Origin: Bacilli bacterium
GTDB taxonomy: Bacteria; Bacillota_I; Bacilli_A; RF39; UBA660
Length of the DNA stretch: 13,353 nucleotides
Direction: 5' to 3'
Assembly: GCA_900758895.1 (NCBI GenBank)
Contig: CAAETG010000043.1
Span: forward strand, 1-13,353
The number at the start of each line of letters is the position of its first letter. Position 1 is the first letter of the stretch. Shown here in pieces: positions 1 through 6,345 of this stretch. The notes beneath the pieces are model-generated. The model was not told where the DNA came from, made no database searches, and saw nothing but the letters and a program-made list of their open reading frames with translations. A program made the position numbers and the translations under genes.

Positions 1-566
1 AAATTAGATTCCATAATATATTTAGTAGAAGGCCCATATTTTTTATAAATCTTAGTTGCTTCAGGAATACTAAATCCTAGCTCTTTTAATTTAAGTAGAC
101 TATCATCCGCATCGGAATATTCAAGTAAAGAGGAACGAATTGCTTTTTTCTTCGCATCACTAATTCCTGGCACAACATCTAAGGCATGTTCATCACTCTT
201 AATCTTGTTAATCGCATCCATTCCTAGTATCTCTACTATTTTTTCGGCACTCTTCTCTCCACACCCTTTAATTAAAGAACTAGACAAAAATTCCACCAAA
301 GCATCTTCACTACTAATTTTTTCTTTTTCATAGCTACTGACTTGATATTGAAACCCAAATCGTTCATGTCTTGTAGGCATGCCATACAAAATAAAAGTTT
401 CTTCGGTATTAATATCTAAAAAAGTACCCGTAATCGTAACTGTTTTCCCAACATATTCATCCATTTTTGCTTCATTTGTCTCTTTCACGCGAAAAACAGC
501 TACAACGTAGCCATTATCTTCATTTTGATAAATAATATTGCGTATTTTCCCTTTGATGTAATTCAT
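1..566 (-). CDS. recD2: RecD2-type ATP-dependent DNA helicase, N-terminal 188 residues only (runs off left edge)
   Basis: This is the N-terminal part of a RecD2 (YrrC-like) 5'-3' DNA helicase, the RecBC-independent RecD form of Bacillota that acts in DNA repair and replication-fork maintenance. The visible protein begins MNYIKGKIRNIIYQNEDNGY, an OB-fold-like strand pattern at residues 1-75 as in the RecD2 N-terminal domain. Tandem helix-hairpin-helix segments follow: LIKGCGEKSAEKIVEILG at about 98-115, VVPGISDAKKKAI at about 131-143 and a third at about 158-185 (LGFSIPEATKIYKKYG). The Walker A/B helicase motifs would lie beyond the window. The start is the ATG at 566-564, with AGGGGAG seven bases upstream (574-580). 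It follows the stop of the 220-residue gene by 16 bases and is probably the last visible gene of that operon. The assignment rests on recalled family architecture; the N-terminal half is distinctive enough for good confidence. Confidence 0.85.
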   Translation of the reverse strand, partial: MNYIKGKIRNIIYQNEDNGYVVAVFRVKETNEAKMDEYVGKTVTITGTFLDINTEETFILYGMPTRHERFGFQYQVSSYEKEKISSEDALVEFLSSSLIKGCGEKSAEKIVEILGMDAINKIKSDEHALDVVPGISDAKKKAIRSSLLEYSDADDSLLKLKELGFSIPEATKIYKKYGPSTKYIMESN

Positions 567-582
567 ACTACGACTCCCCTAA

Positions 583-1245
583 TTAACGGATTGGTCCTCT
601 ATCTTGAGGAAAAGTTAAAATGTTTGGTTTTGGAACATAAGTATTATCTTCAAAATCATACTCATAAACAATCCCTGCATCACTAACACCAATCATATGA
701 TCTGAATCAGAAAAAACAAGTAAAGTACCATCTTCTAAAACCAAATAATCTTCTTCTTTTCCTTCACGAACCCGTTTACTATAAACATTGCCATGATCGT
801 CCTTATAAGCAGGAATACCATCTTCATCATAATAAGTTTTAACCCCATTCACATTGCGATAAATATAACCCTCATCATCAGCCAAAGGACGAGAGAATTT
901 TTCTAACATCGCATCCTTTGTTTTCTCAACAAAAGATCTAGCAACAGAAAATACTTTTCCTTCTTTTTTAATTTTCTGAATATTTTCTTGATCAACCATA
1001 CCAGAGGCAACAACCTCACTACTTCCTTCTCTTGTTACTTGAAAAGGAACTACTTTTGGTTCTATGGTTTCTTTCGCAAGTTTTTCTAATTCTTCTTCAA
1101 GGGTTGGCTTATAATAAATACGAGCAACAACCTTTGCCTCGTCTTCTGCCCCAATATCCATAAGACCAACTTCTAGTTCCCTTATCTCTCCAGGTTTTAG
1201 TTTACTAGATAAATTTGCTAATTTACGTTCCAAATCTTGATCCAT
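583..1245 (-). CDS. Hypothetical protein, 220 aa, between mtaB and recD2
   Basis: I do not recognise this protein. It has no signal peptide or membrane segment and is hydrophilic and acidic. Residues 1-60 are Lys/Glu-rich and probably helical (for example TLEEELEKLAKE at 48-59). Residues 85-120 look helical and basic. Residues 122-206 switch to short aromatic/Asp-Gly strands: EGYIYRNVNG, TYYDEDGIPAYKDDHGNVY and GIVYEYDFEDNTYVP, which look like a small repetitive beta unit. The start ATG at 1245 has GGGTGAG at 1251-1257 as the ribosome binding site. It begins 19 bases after the mtaB stop and ends 16 bases before recD2, so it is co-transcribed with both. A cytoplasmic role linked to RNA modification or DNA repair is only guilt by association. 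Confidence 0.75.
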   Translation of the reverse strand: MDQDLERKLANLSSKLKPGEIRELEVGLMDIGAEDEAKVVARIYYKPTLEEELEKLAKETIEPKVVPFQVTREGSSEVVASGMVDQENIQKIKKEGKVFSVARSFVEKTKDAMLEKFSRPLADDEGYIYRNVNGVKTYYDEDGIPAYKDDHGNVYSKRVREGKEEDYLVLEDGTLLVFSDSDHMIGVSDAGIVYEYDFEDNTYVPKPNILTFPQDRGPIR

Positions 1246-1264
1246 TCTTACTCACCCATTCTAA

Positions 1265-2557
1265 TTATACTTCTAATTCACAATTTAAACAAGACGTGAT
1301 GCGCGCATAAACATGATGATCCTCTATTTTTTGAATTTCACAAGCATACACTTGATTTAACTGGTAATCTCCTTTTAAATATACTTTTAAATAATTAGAA
1401 GTAAATCCAGTTGTATACTCTCCTTCATATTCTTCAGTAATGACATCAAGTGTCTTGTGAAGAAACTTTTGGGCATACTCCCGCTCTAGCTCATCTGATA
1501 ATGCTAAAAGCACATGTGTTCTTTCTTTTTTTGTCTTCTCATCCACTTGTAGCATAAAGGAAGCAGCCGTCCCACTTCGTAAAGAATAAGGAAATACATG
1601 CATCTTAGCAAACTTCATTTCCTTGCAAAAATCTATATATTCTAAAAAGCATTCATCACTCTCATAAGGATGTCCTACAATACAATCAGTTGTAATCGAA
1701 ATATCTGGTCGAATCTCTCTAATTTTAGCTATTTTTTCTCGAAAATAAGCCGTATCATACTTCCGATTCATTCTTTTTAAAACGGTATCACTACCACTTT
1801 GAAGAGGAATGTGAAGATGATTCGCAATCTTCTTCTCCCTTTTTAATAATGCTAAAAATTTATCATTTAATTCCGTAATTTCAATACTAGAAATACGAAT
1901 ACGCATCAAACCAGGAATCTTAGCCATTTCTTCAATTAAATCACTTAAATCATGCCCATTAGAAGAATAACTTCCGGTATGAATTCCTGTTAGCACAACC
2001 TCTTTATGCCCATTTAAAACAAGCGTTTTTACTTCTTCTATCGCCGTATCAAAATCTTTGGAACGAATACTTCCTCTTACATAAGGAATAATACAGTAAG
2101 AGCAAAAATTATCACATCCATCTTGTACTTTAACAAATGCTCTCGTATGGGTTGTAAACTCATCTACCTTCATATCTTCAAAATCCAAAGCTCGTTCTTT
2201 AGTAAAATAAACAAAAGGTTGATGTTCTTTTAAATATTCATCTATGATAGATACAATCTTACTTTTATTCCGGTTACCAAGTAAAATATCAATCCCCATT
2301 TTTTGATAATCTTCCTGGTGATTTTGAGTGCTACAACCGGCAACAACCAAAATAGCCTTCTCATGTTCTCTTCTTGCTTTATGAACAAGTTTTCTTGATT
2401 TACGATCAGCCATATTAGTGACACTACAAGTATTAATAATCACAATATCTGGATTTTCCTCATCATAAAGATAGCCAGAGCTCAGTAGATTCTCCAGCAT
2501 AAATTCACTTTCATACGCATTTACTTTACAACCTAAAGTAATAATTTGAAACTTCAT
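1265..2557 (-). CDS. mtaB: tRNA (t6A37) 2-methylthiotransferase MtaB, radical SAM
   Basis: MtaB converts N6-threonylcarbamoyladenosine at tRNA position 37 to its 2-methylthio form (ms2t6A), using two iron-sulfur clusters and S-adenosylmethionine. The 430-residue length fits the family. The N-terminal methylthiotransferase domain supplies Cys10 (LGCKVNAYES), Cys44 (NTCSVTN) and Cys75 (AGCSTQ, where the family usually has GCxAQ). The radical SAM motif is Cys148, Cys152, Cys155 (CDNFCSYCIIPYVRG). HLHIPLQSGS and LKRMNRKY follow at about 247-266, and a C-terminal TRAM-like region covers about 370-428. The LGCKVN start and SSIEITE motif favour MtaB over MiaB or RimO. The ATG at 2557 has an AAGGGGGG ribosome binding site seven bases upstream. 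In B. subtilis the orthologue yqeV is also downstream of dnaJ, which supports the call. Confidence 0.93.
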   Translation of the reverse strand: MKFQIITLGCKVNAYESEFMLENLLSSGYLYDEENPDIVIINTCSVTNMADRKSRKLVHKARREHEKAILVVAGCSTQNHQEDYQKMGIDILLGNRNKSKIVSIIDEYLKEHQPFVYFTKERALDFEDMKVDEFTTHTRAFVKVQDGCDNFCSYCIIPYVRGSIRSKDFDTAIEEVKTLVLNGHKEVVLTGIHTGSYSSNGHDLSDLIEEMAKIPGLMRIRISSIEITELNDKFLALLKREKKIANHLHIPLQSGSDTVLKRMNRKYDTAYFREKIAKIREIRPDISITTDCIVGHPYESDECFLEYIDFCKEMKFAKMHVFPYSLRSGTAASFMLQVDEKTKKERTHVLLALSDELEREYAQKFLHKTLDVITEEYEGEYTTGFTSNYLKVYLKGDYQLNQVYACEIQKIEDHHVYARITSCLNCELEV

Positions 2558-2579
2558 GTAAAATCCCCCCTTAAGTAAA

Positions 2580-3104
2580 CTAATTTAAGTTTTGTTGTAA
2601 TTGTTTTAACGCTTCTAAAAAAGCCTCTTCTTTTTGATAAGAAATAACGGAAACTTTAATTTCAGGTTTCACGATAACATCTTTATTTACTAAATGATCT
2701 AAATCTACTTTCTTAACTGTTAAATCATCATCTAAACTTTCTTCTTCTGAATAATTAATTGCAAAATCATTCTTTCTTTTTAATAATTCATCATAGCTAA
2801 TAATTGCCTTCTCTTCTTGTTCTTCTTCATATTTATTTAAATCAATACTACTAGGTTCGGCATTCTCTAAAGCTTCTGTAATTTCTTTTAAGCTAGTAAT
2901 CTCATCATGATTACTAGTATCTATCTTCATATTTTTATCATTCTGTTTGAAAGTGATATTATTATCAACTTCTCCAGTATTTTCTCTTAAAAAATAGATG
3001 AGAACAATTACTAATAACATTAGAGCTAAGACTGCGAAAAAGAATACTACATCTACCAAAGATAAAGTTTTTAAAAAGCTTACTGTGTCATTAATAATTT
3101 GCAT
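2580..3104 (-). CDS. Small single-span membrane protein with long acidic tail, 174 aa, unknown function
   Basis: No family is recognised. The protein has a short N-terminus (MQIINDTVSFLKTLSLVD), one strong membrane segment at about 18-39 ending in FLREN, and a soluble tail of about 135 residues rich in Glu, Asp and Lys (for example KYEEEQEEKAIISYDELLKR). The tail is probably cytoplasmic, since the only basic residue beside the span is on its C-terminal side, but topology is not certain. I chose the ATG at 3104 rather than the longer frame starting at 3185. It has GGTGAT six bases upstream (3111-3116), whereas the longer reading has no clear ribosome binding site and would translate through a rho-independent terminator at 3133-3164. 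The stop is TAG. mtaB starts 22 bases after it, so this is the first gene of an operon with mtaB, the 220-residue gene and recD2. Confidence 0.75.
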   Translation of the reverse strand: MQIINDTVSFLKTLSLVDVVFFFAVLALMLLVIVLIYFLRENTGEVDNNITFKQNDKNMKIDTSNHDEITSLKEITEALENAEPSSIDLNKYEEEQEEKAIISYDELLKRKNDFAINYSEEESLDDDLTVKKVDLDHLVNKDVIVKPEIKVSVISYQKEEAFLEALKQLQQNLN

Positions 3105-3110
3105 AATAAT

Positions 3111-3116
3111 ATCACC
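3111..3116 (-). promoter_or_regulatory. Ribosome binding site that fixes the 174-aa protein start
   Basis: GGTGAT on the minus strand lies six bases before the ATG at 3104 and matches the anti-Shine-Dalgarno end TCACC. It favours the shorter start over an ATG at 3185. Confidence 0.65.
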
Positions 3117-3124
3117 ACACTCAT

Positions 3125-3133
3125 ATTCTATCA
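3125..3133 (-). promoter_or_regulatory. Possible extended -10 promoter element for the 174-aa/mtaB/orf220/recD2 operon
   Basis: The minus strand reads TGATAGAAT, fitting the extended -10 pattern TGnTATAAT with one mismatch. It sits directly downstream of the upstream gene's terminator and about 20 bases before the ATG at 3104. No good -35 box is visible, which extended -10 promoters tolerate. The leader would be very short, with the ribosome binding site just after the start point. Confidence 0.35.
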
Positions 3134-3164
3134 AAAAAATGCCAATTAATAAAGAGGCATTTTT
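3133..3164 (-). terminator. Rho-independent terminator after the 405-aa surface protein gene
   Basis: On the minus strand a 9-bp stem (AAAAATGCC / GGCATTTTT) with a 12-base loop is followed by a T run of about seven. It begins about 32 bases after the TAG stop at 3196. It separates the surface gene from the mtaB operon and argues against the longer ORF that would cross it. Confidence 0.8.
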
Positions 3165-3195
3165 ACATTTACATTCATTTTCCAATCACTTTACA

Positions 3196-4413
3196 CTAAC
3201 TTACCACATAAGGATCATCTATCGTTCCAGTTCCGGTCACTAAAACATTACGATTTAAACTAATCACAGGTCTAAAACCACGATATAAAGAACCACTTAC
3301 ATTATCAACAATCTCACCTTTTTCATTAACCAAGAAAGGATAAAAAGCACCATCGTCTTCTTTAGACAAAGATAAAGTCCACCATAAATTATCTATTTCT
3401 TCATTATATAAGCAATAATTCGTATTTTCTTCTCCATATAATCCCCCTGCAAAAACAACTTCATCAACTGTAAGAAGACCAATCTTACTTGTAAAACGTT
3501 CCCCTAGACAATTAAACGTTGGTATTTCATTGGTAACAATTCTTGTATAAGCATTATAAGTCGTATCTGTTTTTCCTACTTCACTGCAAAATCTAGTATT
3601 TGCTATATAAGAATCATAATTACTTAAATTACTATCATAAAAAGATTCTAAACTAGTAAATAAATCAGTATGAGAAGTATCTTCATAATCTTCCATATCA
3701 CTATTATAATTAGCAAGTGTATCAGCAATATCATCGAGTATTAATCTTACACTTCCATCCCCGTTAATTCGTACAATCCTCCAGGTTAGTCCTGCGAATG
3801 TTACGTAGTTATTGGTAACAGCCCCTCTAAAATAATAAGTAGCTCCATCATCATCAGAAGAAGCAATTAATCCTTCATTTGTACTAGCAACTTCACTTCC
3901 TACAGTTGTTGCCGCCTCCACTACTTCATTTTGATTTAAAAGAGTCATATAAAAATATTCTTCTACATCATCTATCTTTTCTATTTCTAGTTTAAAAGTA
4001 GTACTTGTATTATTGGTAACAGTTAAGGTAAAGTTCTGCGTATCTCCACTTTGAATTAACAAATTATCTTGAACAATATTATCAATTTCTTCAAGTGTTT
4101 TTTCTCCACTTCCAACACTTGTATCACTTGAAGATAAAGAGTAGGCAACTTTTGAATCAAACCCACTAATATCATGAATAACAATCCGATAATTAACATC
4201 ATTACTACCATTATTAGTAACAGAGAATCGATATTCACCATTACTAATAATACTAGCCCCATCTAAAAAATTAACCGACAATTCATCAATAACTGCAACA
4301 TCAGTAGAAGGACTAATCACCCGATCATAAAACAAATATCCAACCCCAATACACGCAATTAATACTATTAATAATCCAATAAAAGTTAAACTTCTTTTAT
4401 AAACTATTCTCAT
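3196..4413 (-). CDS. Membrane-anchored surface protein, 405 aa, paralogue of the 526-aa protein
   Basis: An exported protein of unknown function held by an N-terminal signal anchor: basic MRIVYKRSLT, then a hydrophobic segment at about 9-28. Residues 40-160 look like beta-sandwich domains with Asn/Thr-rich strands such as YRFSVTNNGSNDVNYRIVI and FTLTVTNNTSTTFKLEI. The C-terminal half carries the domain shared with the upstream paralogue: VTFAGLTWRIVRINGDGSVR (about 204-223), RFCSEVG (Cys276), TFNCLG (Cys302), VDEVVFAGGLYG (about 316-327) and a closing GFRPVISLNRNV...GTIDDPYVV at the end. An alternative TTG start at 4422 is unlikely because AAAGGG (4423-4428) directly abuts it, whereas the ATG at 4413 has nine-base spacing. 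The stop is TAG. It has its own terminator at 3133-3164 and probably its own promoter. The role may be envelope display or adhesion, but this is not demonstrated. Confidence 0.8.
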   Translation of the reverse strand: MRIVYKRSLTFIGLLIVLIACIGVGYLFYDRVISPSTDVAVIDELSVNFLDGASIISNGEYRFSVTNNGSNDVNYRIVIHDISGFDSKVAYSLSSSDTSVGSGEKTLEEIDNIVQDNLLIQSGDTQNFTLTVTNNTSTTFKLEIEKIDDVEEYFYMTLLNQNEVVEAATTVGSEVASTNEGLIASSDDDGATYYFRGAVTNNYVTFAGLTWRIVRINGDGSVRLILDDIADTLANYNSDMEDYEDTSHTDLFTSLESFYDSNLSNYDSYIANTRFCSEVGKTDTTYNAYTRIVTNEIPTFNCLGERFTSKIGLLTVDEVVFAGGLYGEENTNYCLYNEEIDNLWWTLSLSKEDDGAFYPFLVNEKGEIVDNVSGSLYRGFRPVISLNRNVLVTGTGTIDDPYVVS

Positions 4414-4422
4414 TTTCTTCAA

Positions 4423-4428
4423 CCCTTT
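4423..4428 (-). promoter_or_regulatory. Ribosome binding site that fixes the 405-aa protein start
   Basis: AAAGGG on the minus strand is nine bases before the ATG at 4413 but has no spacing to the in-frame TTG at 4422, so the ATG is preferred. Confidence 0.6.
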
Positions 4429-4436
4429 ATACTAAA

Positions 4437-4465
4437 ATTATAAACTTAAAAAGCAAGAAAGTAAA
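4437..4465 (-). promoter_or_regulatory. Possible sigma-A promoter for the 405-aa surface protein gene
   Basis: On the minus strand TTTACT (4460-4465) is followed by 17 bases and a perfect TATAAT (4437-4442). The -35 box is weak (4 of 6) and lies within the loop of the preceding gene's terminator, so terminator and promoter overlap. The predicted start point near 4430 would leave a leader of about 17 bases. Confidence 0.4.
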
Positions 4466-4480
4466 GAACTTCTTGCTTAT
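4446..4480 (-). terminator. Rho-independent terminator after the 526-aa surface protein gene
   Basis: The minus strand has a perfect 9-bp stem, AAGCAAGAA / TTCTTGCTT (arms 4451-4459 and 4470-4478), with a 10-base loop and then TTTAAG. The T run is modest. It lies about 85 bases after the TAA at 4566. Confidence 0.7.
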
Positions 4481-4565
4481 TCTTGCCCATACATGAATGG
4501 AATTTCAAACATAATAAATTTATAATACTTTGGTCAAATATATTTAGCTGTATGAGCAAGTATAA

Positions 4566-6146
4566 TTAGGTTTCTACCACATAAGGATCATCTTGTGTTC
4601 CAGAACCAATTACTGTAACATCAGCGCGTAAATTAATGACTGGACGAACACCAAACGTGTTAGTTATGCTATTATCGTCAACAATATCTCCATATTGTCT
4701 AACATCCACTACTCTAGGAGCTAATTCGGTACCATAGCCAACAGTTCCAGGTGTCATGGTAAAATATCTTAAATTTGTTTGCAGAAAATGATTTAAATAA
4801 TCAGCATTAGTATTATTCCGAAAATGCAATCCCCCTGCAAAAATTATTTCATCAGCAGTAATTAAACCTACTGGATATAAAAGTGCTTGATTACCAGATT
4901 TGGAATTATATGATGTAAACAAATCATTTTTATTTGCACAAATTAAAGTTGGTTTAGGATCAGATAATGGCTGTACATAATAATCATAAAATCTATCAAA
5001 ATATCCATAGGAGGTAACATTTTTCCCATATCCGAGTTTACCATAAATTGAATTCTCAACACTAGTTATTTCCCTATCTCCACAAAATCCAGCATTTCCA
5101 TCAATATAATTTATATAATTAAACAAATTATTACTGAACCATTTATCCACTACTTCTTTAATGGTACTATCATTAATATTAGCATGAGTTTCTTCATAGG
5201 TATCACTTCCTGGCGTCCCATACATATATCCTACATAAGCATTATCATCATAAAGTTCATTAAAAGCACTTGTTCCTATTTGCGTATCTTCCCCTGTTGT
5301 TACTGGTCCCGATTCCCTATTACCACTATAAATTAATCTGATTGAACCATTACCATTAATTCGGATGATGCGCCAATAAAATCCTGCAAATGATACCCAG
5401 TTATCTGTTGGATTGCCTGCAAAATAATATACTTCTCCATCATTATCATACTGTGTTTCATTTAACGACTTATATATTACTCCCGTTGTTGTATTTGTTA
5501 TTACAGTACTAAAATCACTCCTAGTAAGTATAGTATCGCTATTTGCAAGTATTTCTTCTCTTAATAATTTTCCACTAAACTCAACATTCACTTCTCCTTT
5601 TAATACTTTATTTTGATTATGATTTTGATCATATCCGGTCTCTACAAATTCAATTTCTAATGTATAGTTATAGGTTGTTTCTACTTCTACTGTCTTTGTT
5701 TCTAACGCTAATTTGATTTCTCCAGTTATCCCTATTAAAGATCCTTCTGATATAACTTGATTATCATTACCCTTTAATCTGTATACTAATTCATCTGCAT
5801 CTTTACTACATGCATTCATAATACTATCATAATTACTATCATCACATTTTACAAATGTATTTTCGGTAATATTTAGTATGATGACATACGTTGCTTCCTT
5901 CTCTGTTTCTGTTGGTGTAACAGTAACTGTAAAATCTTTACTAGTGCTATCTCCTGGTATCATACCTTCCGTATTTAAAGAACCACTTCCTGCATCATAG
6001 GTTACTTTAATCATATCTCCTGGTTCTAAGGTAACATTACTTCCTTCTCCACTAAATAAAACACCACTTACAAAGTAAGCAAAGGAAATACCAATTCCTA
6101 CAATAAGTAATACTCCCAAAACTCCTAACAAATAATTTTTCTTCAT
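4566..6146 (-). CDS. Membrane-anchored surface protein, 526 aa, paralogue of the 405-aa protein
   Basis: An exported protein of unknown function. The N-terminus is MKKNYLLGVLGVLLIVGIGI followed by SFAYFVSG, a signal segment or anchor resembling the AYF pattern at TasA/camelysin-type signal peptides (resemblance only). A beta-rich region at 35-195 contains VTLEPGDMIKVTYDAG, a PGDSTSKDFTVTVTPTE strand pair typical of such sandwich domains, and Cys101/Cys113. The shared C-terminal domain has VSFAGFYWRIIRINGNGSIR (251-270), FCGDRE (Cys355), TLICAN (Cys403), VGLITADEIIFAGGLH (426-441) and FGVRPVINLRADV...GTQDDPYVVET. The start is ATG 6146 with GAGGTGG six bases upstream; a frame reaching back to 6221 would add 25 residues ahead of an evident signal sequence and cross promoter-like DNA. 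It is a single-gene transcript flanked by terminators. Confidence 0.82.
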   Translation of the reverse strand: MKKNYLLGVLGVLLIVGIGISFAYFVSGVLFSGEGSNVTLEPGDMIKVTYDAGSGSLNTEGMIPGDSTSKDFTVTVTPTETEKEATYVIILNITENTFVKCDDSNYDSIMNACSKDADELVYRLKGNDNQVISEGSLIGITGEIKLALETKTVEVETTYNYTLEIEFVETGYDQNHNQNKVLKGEVNVEFSGKLLREEILANSDTILTRSDFSTVITNTTTGVIYKSLNETQYDNDGEVYYFAGNPTDNWVSFAGFYWRIIRINGNGSIRLIYSGNRESGPVTTGEDTQIGTSAFNELYDDNAYVGYMYGTPGSDTYEETHANINDSTIKEVVDKWFSNNLFNYINYIDGNAGFCGDREITSVENSIYGKLGYGKNVTSYGYFDRFYDYYVQPLSDPKPTLICANKNDLFTSYNSKSGNQALLYPVGLITADEIIFAGGLHFRNNTNADYLNHFLQTNLRYFTMTPGTVGYGTELAPRVVDVRQYGDIVDDNSITNTFGVRPVINLRADVTVIGSGTQDDPYVVET

Positions 6147-6152
6147 TCTTTT

Positions 6153-6159
6153 CCACCTC
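6153..6159 (-). promoter_or_regulatory. Ribosome binding site that fixes the 526-aa protein start
   Basis: GAGGTGG on the minus strand lies six bases before the ATG at 6146, just ahead of the signal sequence. The in-frame ATG at 6221 has no comparable site. Confidence 0.8.
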
Positions 6160-6202
6160 AAACTTGATTCATTATACATCATTTTTATAATACTTACATT
6201 GG

Positions 6203-6223
6203 TTTCGACAAAACTTGTCAAAA
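6203..6223. repeat. Near-perfect inverted repeat, operator-like, upstream of the 526-aa surface gene
   Basis: Plus-strand arms TTTCGACAA and TTGTCAAAA are separated by AAC and match at 8 of 9 positions as an inverted repeat. The site contains TTGACA on the minus strand (6216-6221), a perfect -35 hexamer, although no -10 box lies at normal spacing. It is about 57 bases ahead of the start codon, so it could be a repressor site or a small leader hairpin. Confidence 0.45.
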
Positions 6224-6253
6224 CTTCTTATCATATACTTTCTTACAATAATA

Positions 6254-6282
6254 ACTATACAATATCTTTGAGAGAAAATCAA
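6254..6282 (-). promoter_or_regulatory. Possible sigma-A promoter for the 526-aa surface protein gene
   Basis: Minus strand TTGATT (6277-6282), 17 bases, TATAGT (6254-6259). It would give a leader of about 100 bases holding the inverted repeat at 6203-6223. A second TATAAT at 6171-6176 lacks a good -35 box and is an alternative. Confidence 0.35.
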
Positions 6283-6311
6283 TCATTTTGTTACTATTTT
6301 CGTATTTTTAA

Positions 6312-6345
6312 CGCACAAAAATAGACATGTTTTATTCATGCCTAT
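6312..6345 (-). terminator. Rho-independent terminator of the heat-shock operon, directly after dnaJ
   Basis: On the minus strand ATAGGCATG and CATGTCTAT form a 9-bp stem with one G-U pair around a 7-base loop, followed by TTTTGTG. The stem starts inside the dnaJ TAG stop codon region. It ends the hrcA-grpE-dnaK-pepF-dnaJ transcript. Confidence 0.8.

Noticed and set aside
4354..4365. Lipobox-like LIAC (Cys20) in the 405-aa protein
   Set aside because: The Cys is inside a hydrophobic stretch that continues after it (IGVGYLF), which suits a membrane anchor better than a lipoprotein cleavage site.
4414..4422. TTG start for the 405-aa surface protein
   Set aside because: AAAGGG touches the TTG with no spacing, while the ATG three codons later has nine-base spacing.
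6147..6221. 25-residue N-terminal extension of the 526-aa surface protein (ATG at 6221)
   Set aside because: A strong GAGGTGG site directly precedes ATG 6146, which begins a normal signal sequence, and the extension covers a palindrome and promoter-like DNA.
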